This document shows, piece after piece, positions 6,101 to 10,067 of a DNA stretch of 10,067 nt (the first letter of the stretch is position 1; each line of letters starts with the position of its first letter). Below the pieces are notes generated by a model. The model was given only the letters and a program-made list of their open reading frames with translations, had not been told where the DNA came from and did not search any database. Source of the stretch: Opitutia bacterium (lineage in GTDB: Bacteria > Verrucomicrobiota > Verrucomicrobiia > Opitutales > UBA953); NCBI GenBank assembly GCA_021204635.1, contig JAJPZB010000001.1, positions 1-10,067 on the forward strand, in the 5' to 3' direction. The position numbers were made by a program, and so were the translations under genes.

Positions 6101-9100
6101 CACGAGCCAAAATGTTTCGAGCACGACAGCCGCCACCACAAAGGCGGGGACGCAATATTTCACTGCGGGCGCGCAGAGAATGAGGACGCCATAAACCAAG
6201 ATCCTGCCGACGACCTTGGCGAGAATGTGGCGGCGCAGGCGGAAAAGAGATTCCGCCGCAACGCACAACAAACCCACGGCAAAAACGAAGACGCCGACGC
6301 CTTCACAACAAAGCGCGGCGGGGAGAAATCTCGCCGCGAGTGGCGACCATGGAGAGAAACTCGCAACTGCGGGAACGCCTCCCGAAAACGCCACCACCGA
6401 GGCGCCGAAAACGGGCACCGCCGCCGTCGCAACAATCTGCACCGCGACGCCCGCCACAATCGCGCCCGCCACCGTCGCCACCAACCCAAAAATCGCGCGG
6501 CGGGTCTTTATTTTCCCCACAACGCTCGCCACCAAGATCACGACGGCGACGAGCAACTCGCCCCAAAACTCCGCGAAATTCCACGCCAAGTTTTTGCAAA
6601 AATCGCCGAGCGTTTCGTTGAGTTTCAGCCCGCTCTTGGAGTTTGTTGCCGCAAATTCGCCCGCGCCGGAAATCTCGGCAACAATGACGGGGACGTCGAT
6701 TGTGGGGAGCGCAATGGAGAGCGAGCCCTTTCGCAGCGATGCCTCGGTGGCGAGCGACATGCGCAATTTGCCGTTCCCGCGCAAAGCCACGGAATACTCG
6801 CGGGCATCGTTGTCGCGGGGCTTGACATTGTCGCGAGTGCCGTTCGCCGATTCCACCACAATCCCCTCGGTGGCGAGATTCCAGCCCGCCGGCAACCCGA
6901 TGAGCACCTCGCGCTCGCCGTCGCACGAATAATCGAAAACGCAGTCGAGATTCAGCCGCGCGCCCGCCACCACAATCTCGCCGGAAGCCTTTTTCACCAC
7001 GCACCCGGCGAGAGCTTTCTCGGGCAAAAACGCCGCCGAGAGCGTCAAATCAAACGGCCTCCCGACATATTGATATGCCGCCGCGAGAACACCGCCCGCG
7101 AACTCGCCACTTTCCGCGCGCCACTCGCCGTCGCCAAAAAGCGGCAGGCAAAGCACTTCTCCCGAGTCTGCGGCAGTTGTCGCGTCGGAGAGCGCGAGCG
7201 GCCTGTCGCTTTTTATAAAAATTTTCCCCTGCTCGCCTGCGGCGTCAACGAGGCGCACGCCGGAAAAATCGTGCTCGCCAGGCTCGCCCTCAGTCGCGAG
7301 CGGGATTTCAAAACTTATTTTCGCGGAAAATTTTCCCTGCGTCGGCACGCGGAGATGTGCGGTTATCAAGCCGTTTGCGCCAATGACTGCCTCGGAAAAA
7401 TCGTCGCTGTCAATGCCTGTGACGACCGCGCCTTTCGGTAGCGCGAACACGGCTTTCGACACCCGCTCGTCCTCGGAATCCCACTCCGCGCGGGCATTTC
7501 CCACAATCCGGCTCCTATCGATTTTGTAGCCCGTGGAAACGGTGCCATGGAGTTTTGGCGCGACTTTTTCGATGCGCATTTGCGCCGACCAATTGTCGCG
7601 CCTGATGCGGAAAACCTGCCTCAGCTCGGAATCCTCGCCCTCGGGGAAAAATTCTGCGGGAATTTCCATTATTCCGTCGCCCGCGCTCATGCTCATTCTG
7701 ACGCCCGGCGCGCCAATCAGTCCGATGTATCCGCGCACGAAACGCGCCTGCGGGAATGTCAATCCGGAAATTTTGTAGCTCTCGCCAACCTTCGATTTGT
7801 CGCGGGTGAGCGTTATCGAGACCTGCGTTTCGCCGATGATCGCCTCGGTGAAGACGATTTTGAGGATTTTGCCACCGTCTTTTCCTGCCTTAATCTCACT
7901 GCCGGAGATTTTTTCGCCATCGATTCCGGCGAGTTCCCAGGATTCGGGAATGTCGATTTCCAATTCGTGGAGAGGCGCCGTGCGGATTCTCGCGGTGACG
8001 TCGAAGGCGTTTGTGATTTTCTCCGCGTCGAAATAACAACGCACGACTTGCGCGACGGAAATCTCGGAGCGCACGGCGTCAACCCGCAACTTCAAGCCTT
8101 CGCGGCTGTTGGCAATTCGGTAAAAGGCCTGCGTGGGGCGGCTTTCGCCATTGTTGTCATCATCGAGTTCGCCTGTGTCGCCACTGTTGCCGGCGGGGTT
8201 GGTGGCGGGCGCATTGTCGGGGCTCGGTGGTCGCGGAGAGCCGGGCGAAAATCTGCCGGCGTTTTCCTGCGGAAATGCCTTTTGGTTTATCTGCGCCAAT
8301 CCCGCCTGCGGAAGCAACTCCGCGCGCATGGAGGCGTCGCAATCCAAGCGCAACAACTCGTTGAATCGCACGCAAACGGAGCCGCTCGGTTGCTTCTCGC
8401 TCGCTACGACCCGCAGCGGCGCGACAACCTTCGGACCCGCCGAGAAAAGCGTCTGCGTCTCCACCGCAACGGCATACGCGCCGCTTTTCTTCCGGCTCAA
8501 CTCGACTTCGAGAAAGCGTTTTTTTTCGGGTGTTTCGCGGATTGCCCACGACAAAATGTCTTGTCCGACAACGTTCAGCACGTCGCCGTCGCCGAGCAAT
8601 TGGAAGCGCAACGCGTCGAGTGCTCCCTGCGAAATTTGCATGGAAATTTCGGCATGCTGCTTTATCGAGCCCGTTTCGAGCTCCCAGGTCGTCACGGCGT
8701 CGGCAGAAAAAACGCTTGACGAAAATTCCGCCGGCGCGCCGGACGCCTCCCGCCACCGCAGGTCAAACTCGCCGCTCGCCGGCAAAAATCCGGTGAAATC
8801 GCTCCCGCGCGGCTGCGGCACGGAGACTTTCGACGGCGCGAAATCGATGTTGCCGCGAAGCCCGGCGAGCGTGAACGGCGCAACTTGCACGGCGGGCACG
8901 GAGAAATCCATGGCTTTCCAGCCGTCAACGCGCTTGATTTTCGCGTCAAATTCGAGGCGCATTGAAAAATCCCCGCTGCGCGGGAATTTCAAAAGATACG
9001 TCGTTTTCTTCGTTTTTTCGTCAACTACAGCCCTGACGGAAAACTCCGAGCTCTCGGGAAAATCACGCAGCGCCGCCTCGCCGGAGAGCACAGGAATTTC

Positions 9101-9934
9101 GGCATTGACATCGCGCACGCTCGCCTTCGCCGTCATCACAAATTTCGCGCTGCCATCGCCGACAACGCCGGAAAGCGAGAAATTTTCGAGCGAAACCGGC
9201 GCAAGAAGCTCGCTCCCGCGCGCAATGTCCAAGCGCAAAATCGGCGACGAGACAATCGAGAACGTCATCTCGTTGTCGCCGAGGGCGCCGATCGTCATCA
9301 GCCCGCGCACCTGCTTTGCGTAGAGGCGCAATTCCTGCGGCGCGACAATTCGCAAAATTCCGTTGAACGAGGTGGCGTCCGTCCCGACGAGGATTGGTGG
9401 CAACACCGTTGTCGGCAGATCGAGCGGGAATTTTCCCACGATTGTCGCCTCGAAACTTTCGCCTGCCTGCAACTTTTTTGACGGGCGAATTTCGAGAAAG
9501 CTCCGCGCTCCGCTCCGGCGCAGGCTCCAATCCTTGACGCCGTCGCCGGTCACTTGCTCGATCGTGCCCTGCCCGTAAACTTCAAGTGTCACGGCTTCGA
9601 GGTTTCCCTGCAAGACCGTCGTGGAAATGCGCGAGTTGGCGAGCATTTCTTTGTCGCGGACAAAAATAGATTCGTTCGCGATGACGGAGTAAAAAAGCTT
9701 CTCGGCGGGGTTGGTGGTGGCGGCAACCGTGGCGACTGCGGCGGGCGGTTGCCCCGCAGGTTTGTTGTCTGTGGCAACGGTGGTGGCGGGGACAGGCTTC
9801 GCGGGCGCCGGCGGATTTTGGGCAAAAATTCCCGCAGGGGCGGCGAAGAAGAAAATCGCGGCAAGCAAGAAAATTAAAAGCGAGGAAAATTTGCCGTGGA
9901 GTTTTCGGGGCGGCTTATTTTGCATGCAAGGCAT
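3158..9934 (-). CDS. Giant exported, membrane-anchored repeat protein of unknown function (2258 residues)
   Basis: I do not recognise a family. A signal peptide (about 1-39) has a hydrophobic core at 19-36 and a likely cut after GIFAQ. A Pro/Ala/Thr-rich stretch (40-76) leads into a beta-rich extracytoplasmic half (to about 1090) with a Pro/Asp/Asn-rich linker at 562-600. A membrane block (about 1125-1329) holds about six helices and a Gly/Asn linker (1287-1303). A second beta-rich half (about 1335-2225) ends in a membrane anchor (2228-2246) and a short Cys-Cys tail. Both halves contain a repeated unit of about 105-110 residues with a V-x-G-D-x-[IVL]-x-x-W core. I see no enzyme motif. A scaffold or adhesin-like envelope role is only a guess. 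Two starts are possible, M1 (9934) or M4 (9925). Neither has a clear ribosome binding site. The gene is continuous, with no frameshift, and converges on tonB with a 4-bp overlap. Confidence 0.85.
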   Translation of the reverse strand: MPCMQNKPPRKLHGKFSSLLIFLLAAIFFFAAPAGIFAQNPPAPAKPVPATTVATDNKPAGQPPAAVATVAATTNPAEKLFYSVIANESIFVRDKEMLANSRISTTVLQGNLEAVTLEVYGQGTIEQVTGDGVKDWSLRRSGARSFLEIRPSKKLQAGESFEATIVGKFPLDLPTTVLPPILVGTDATSFNGILRIVAPQELRLYAKQVRGLMTIGALGDNEMTFSIVSSPILRLDIARGSELLAPVSLENFSLSGVVGDGSAKFVMTAKASVRDVNAEIPVLSGEAALRDFPESSEFSVRAVVDEKTKKTTYLLKFPRSGDFSMRLEFDAKIKRVDGWKAMDFSVPAVQVAPFTLAGLRGNIDFAPSKVSVPQPRGSDFTGFLPASGEFDLRWREASGAPAEFSSSVFSADAVTTWELETGSIKQHAEISMQISQGALDALRFQLLGDGDVLNVVGQDILSWAIRETPEKKRFLEVELSRKKSGAYAVAVETQTLFSAGPKVVAPLRVVASEKQPSGSVCVRFNELLRLDCDASMRAELLPQAGLAQINQKAFPQENAGRFSPGSPRPPSPDNAPATNPAGNSGDTGELDDDNNGESRPTQAFYRIANSREGLKLRVDAVRSEISVAQVVRCYFDAEKITNAFDVTARIRTAPLHELEIDIPESWELAGIDGEKISGSEIKAGKDGGKILKIVFTEAIIGETQVSITLTRDKSKVGESYKISGLTFPQARFVRGYIGLIGAPGVRMSMSAGDGIMEIPAEFFPEGEDSELRQVFRIRRDNWSAQMRIEKVAPKLHGTVSTGYKIDRSRIVGNARAEWDSEDERVSKAVFALPKGAVVTGIDSDDFSEAVIGANGLITAHLRVPTQGKFSAKISFEIPLATEGEPGEHDFSGVRLVDAAGEQGKIFIKSDRPLALSDATTAADSGEVLCLPLFGDGEWRAESGEFAGGVLAAAYQYVGRPFDLTLSAAFLPEKALAGCVVKKASGEIVVAGARLNLDCVFDYSCDGEREVLIGLPAGWNLATEGIVVESANGTRDNVKPRDNDAREYSVALRGNGKLRMSLATEASLRKGSLSIALPTIDVPVIVAEISGAGEFAATNSKSGLKLNETLGDFCKNLAWNFAEFWGELLVAVVILVASVVGKIKTRRAIFGLVATVAGAIVAGVAVQIVATAAVPVFGASVVAFSGGVPAVASFSPWSPLAARFLPAALCCEGVGVFVFAVGLLCVAAESLFRLRRHILAKVVGRILVYGVLILCAPAVKYCVPAFVVAAVVLETFWLVLSFLRELGDNNGNGGGNRGNNGGGNKPASSPATTVATIGIVVAATMLLASGMPDLRADNDPDDEYFEELAVKSETRNGRESEFSRPQNIAERISQTVDILSDRVVATGEIRVKGKMGERFDLLSAPAVLTSFENKGDNPKLRLERRFGKLGIVYQIVLEQAGTFSATFSYEQALKADAREITLLTGNASADVVTARISRDDNRIAAEGAVMVSFLPASGDDNAAQIAQIVFKPLETRKIIWLPRERDRSGEQLVLFGETASLYVPSAGMVEGFHSVLLKPARGVFSIAEIEIPEPFTVSRVEGDAIYRWNFGQGRILTILFDSVRSAPTEISIYTQAANGESSQKFSAVGVRRCVETMKTLGIATGDDLQIGEISSAGGSPFPLKEFPKKLLERASQNGIPVALRRAFRGMGADVECTAEISTVKPNLRIRSVDTVFLDYDRVSLRMNVVAEASRADIFNLAFKIPEGMELENVAGDALAYWNETTDADGDRAAVLHLKEPLLGTEKFSIRAAGTFRDGAKTWEMPRIIFSEAQQQTGEMFVFAAGGMRLSLYSREGVIETDEVDVPADFMPPRAGERKADFAFRYFGKKWNAAFDVGTSDPQISTEWTQTAERVGRYIRVSADVVYSVENSSVREVKIRLPEGVLSPRFSGEDIVGISKSSGDNDNERTISFSKPERGKVEIVAEYFLPWKEGTEIAAISTPETMSERGALVVAGDWARDSAGRQLPPRIDDFKGRKISLSVPRDSELSLPEISSGVRSFRASLVGDNEAFTEEFLLFPMPENGFLRIAPSEAEILKIWADGVPAKVYGEEGGAQYVDLRRGKYARKRAAGAEEPREFETPIVSVRMLYRNKFADGATVVAPVLTNAHPEFAVWNFVPARAGLKIEAEEIFGLPASRVSAATTEFAGTEFVAKNAGGIGFETSRHPYVDAGAKLKISEIVAEKVSSRWKIFLLILCVGAVLRIVGFVVTNRHCCGNKAA
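3187..3204 (+). terminator. Candidate stem-loop downstream of tonB
   Basis: GGTTTGT (3187-3193) and ACAAACC (3198-3204) form a perfect 7-bp stem with a 4-nt loop, 26 bp past the tonB stop. Two overlapping alternatives lie just before it: GCGGC/GCCGC (3162-3177) and TTGTTG/CAACAA (3168-3182). No T-tract follows, and the DNA also encodes the C-terminus of the opposing gene, so a terminator role is weakly supported. Confidence 0.2.
4037..4363 (-). repeat. Protein repeat unit 9 in the giant protein (residues 1858-1966)
   Basis: The unit opens ADFAFRYFGKKWNAAFDVGT (1858-1877), then VREVKIRLPEGVLSPR (1912-1927), FSGEDIVGI (1928-1936) and closes with SKPERGKVEIVAEYF (1952-1966). Confidence 0.6.
4562..4894 (-). 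repeat. Protein repeat unit 8 in the giant protein (residues 1681-1791)
   Basis: The unit opens ALRRAFRGMGADVECTAEIS (1681-1700), then IFNLAFKIPEGMELEN (1736-1751), VAGDALAYW (1752-1760) and a Leu-rich closing strand with a Gly turn (771-790 offset from 1000). Confidence 0.6.
5093..5242 (-). repeat. Protein repeat core 7 in the giant protein (residues 1565-1614)
   Basis: IAEIEIPEPFTVSR (1565-1578) is followed by VEGDAIYRW (1579-1587) and ILTILFD with a closing strand. This is the cleanest match to the V-x-G-D-x-[IVL]-x-x-W core together with core 1 and unit 8. Confidence 0.6.
5948..6562 (-). other. Central membrane block of the giant protein
   Basis: Residues 1125-1329 contain hydrophobic segments at about 1125-1140, 1147-1168, 1205-1227, 1241-1259, 1261-1282 and 1307-1329. 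Basic groups KIKTRR (1141-1146) and RLRRH (1232-1236) follow the first and third segments, as the positive-inside rule predicts. With six helices, both large halves would face the periplasm, and the Gly/Asn linker at 1287-1303 would be cytoplasmic. The stretch 1169-1187 is weakly hydrophobic and could change the count. Confidence 0.6.
6026..6073. repeat. 24-bp imperfect tandem repeat in the Gly/Asn linker
   Basis: GTTGCCACCACC occurs at 6026-6037 and again at 6050-6061, a 24-bp period, with GTTGCCA elements between and after. It encodes the GGGN-type linker of the giant protein. It shares the CCACCA vocabulary of the intergenic array. Confidence 0.55.
7298..7615 (-). repeat. Protein repeat unit 4 in the giant protein (residues 774-879)
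   Basis: The unit opens VFRIRRDNWSAQMRIEKVAP (774-793), then VSKAVFALPKGAVVTGIDSD (825-844), and closes ITAHLRVPTQGKFSAKISFE (857-876). The opening lines up with FAFRYFGKKWNAAFDV of unit 9. Confidence 0.6.
7805..8131 (-). repeat. Protein repeat unit 3 in the giant protein (residues 602-710)
   Basis: The unit opens at QAFYRIANSREGLKLRVDA (602-620), then LHELEIDIPESWELAGIDGE (655-674), and closes KILKIVFTEAIIGETQVSIT (689-708). The Trp of the core is replaced by Ser. The IPE..EL pattern matches unit 8 closely. Confidence 0.6.
8453..8773 (-). repeat. Protein repeat unit 2 in the giant protein (residues 388-494)
   Basis: The unit opens with GEFDLRWREASG, then strands leading to LDALRFQLLGDG (439-450) and VVGQDILSW (455-463), and closes with RFLEVELSRKKSGAYAVAVE (473-492). 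It has the same order of elements as units 3, 4, 8 and 9. Confidence 0.55.
9431..9601 (-). repeat. Protein repeat core 1 in the giant protein (residues 112-168)
   Basis: The segment begins LEAVTLEVYGQGTIEQ and continues into VTGDGVKDW (128-136), then a strand and a Gly-containing closing strand. It matches the core of the later repeats, although the upstream half of the unit is not clear here. Confidence 0.5.
9708..9720 (-). repeat. Dispersed 13-bp word CCACCACCAACCC, inverted copy in the giant gene
   Basis: The plus strand reads GGGTTGGTGGTGG, the exact reverse complement of 10012-10024. It lies in the Pro/Ala/Thr-rich segment just after the signal peptide. A one-mismatch relative (GGGTTGGTGGCGG) is at 8196-8208 in the next linker. 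Confidence 0.55.
9818..9934 (-). other. Signal peptide of the giant protein
   Basis: Residues 1-39 have a basic n-region (KPPRKLHGK, 7-15), a hydrophobic core (SSLLIFLLAAIFFFAAPAG, 17-35) and a plausible type I cleavage site after IFA or IFAQ. There is no lipobox Cys. The DNA also holds a perfect palindrome TTGCATGCAA at 9920-9929, which covers the second possible start codon. Confidence 0.8.
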
Positions 9935-9978
9935 TCAAACCCGTTCGCGGCGAGTTTTGAACAAAAAATTCTTGCCGC
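9935..9978 (-). promoter_or_regulatory. Leader region of the giant gene
   Basis: These 44 bp separate the ATG at 9934 from the tandem array. I see no clear Shine-Dalgarno site and no confident promoter. If the gene has its own promoter, it must lie here, in the array, or beyond the window. Confidence 0.25.
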
Positions 9979-10067
9979 CACCACTAACCCAATCTCACCA
10001 CCGACCCAATTCCACCACCAACCCAAGATCTCACCACCAACCCAAGATCTCACCACCAACCCAAGAT
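9979..10067. repeat. Tandem array of a 17-19 bp unit, running off the right edge
   Basis: There are five units: 9979-9995 and 9996-10012 (17 bp, diverged), 10013-10031 and 10032-10050 (identical 19-bp units CACCACCAACCCAAGATCT), and 10051-10067 (identical as far as it is visible). Divergence increases toward the gene and identity toward the edge, so the array probably continues. The 17/19-bp mix breaks any reading frame, so it is not coding. Each full unit ends in the palindrome AGATCT. The minus strand is rich in short G runs. Confidence 0.85.

Noticed and set aside
9874..10059. Small minus-strand open frame through the array, rich in Trp and Gly.
   Set aside because: The 17- and 19-bp units shift the frame between copies, and the peptide has no recognisable feature.
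9979..10067. CRISPR array.
   Set aside because: The units are directly adjacent, with no unique spacers between them, and the unit is too short. It is a simple tandem repeat.

Overview
The window reads as chromosomal DNA of a moderately GC-rich, Gram-negative (diderm) bacterium. The evidence is a complete ExbB-ExbD-TonB energy-coupling operon, a peptidoglycan-synthesis gene and a giant exported envelope protein. Weak or absent Shine-Dalgarno sites and a very large secreted beta-rich protein of no obvious family would fit the PVC superphylum (for example Verrucomicrobiota or Lentisphaerota). That placement is inference and was not tested. The five genes account for nearly the whole window.

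Left part, minus strand (1-1193): a degenerate SpoU/TrmH-type RNA methyltransferase gene is followed, through an ATGA stop-start overlap, by murF, which runs off the left edge after 115 codons, inside the ATP-binding loop. The two are probably co-transcribed. A 150-bp divergent intergenic region (1194-1343) separates them from the plus-strand operon.

Plus-strand operon (1344-3161): exbB, exbD and tonB are tightly packed, with a 4-bp ATGA overlap and then a 41-bp overlap. Together they would carry proton-motive force from the inner membrane to outer-membrane receptors. TonB has an unusually acidic Glu/Pro linker.

Right part, minus strand (3158-9934): one 2258-residue gene converges on tonB so closely that the two stop codons share the tetranucleotide CTAA. 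Its product has a signal peptide, an extracytoplasmic half of about 1085 residues, a central membrane block of about six helices with a cytoplasmic Gly/Asn linker, a second extracytoplasmic half of about 890 residues and a C-terminal membrane anchor. Both halves are built from a divergent repeat with a strand-rich core of the form V-x-G-D-x-[IVL]-x-x-W. I recognise no family and consider this the most interesting object here.

Right edge (9935-10067): the region upstream of the giant gene carries a tandem array of a 17-19 bp unit that continues past the window. The same word (CCACCACCAACCC) recurs inside the linker-coding parts of tonB and the giant gene, and a second word, CCACCACAA, occurs seven times. 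This points to a sequence-level repeat population that settles in spacer-coding and intergenic DNA.
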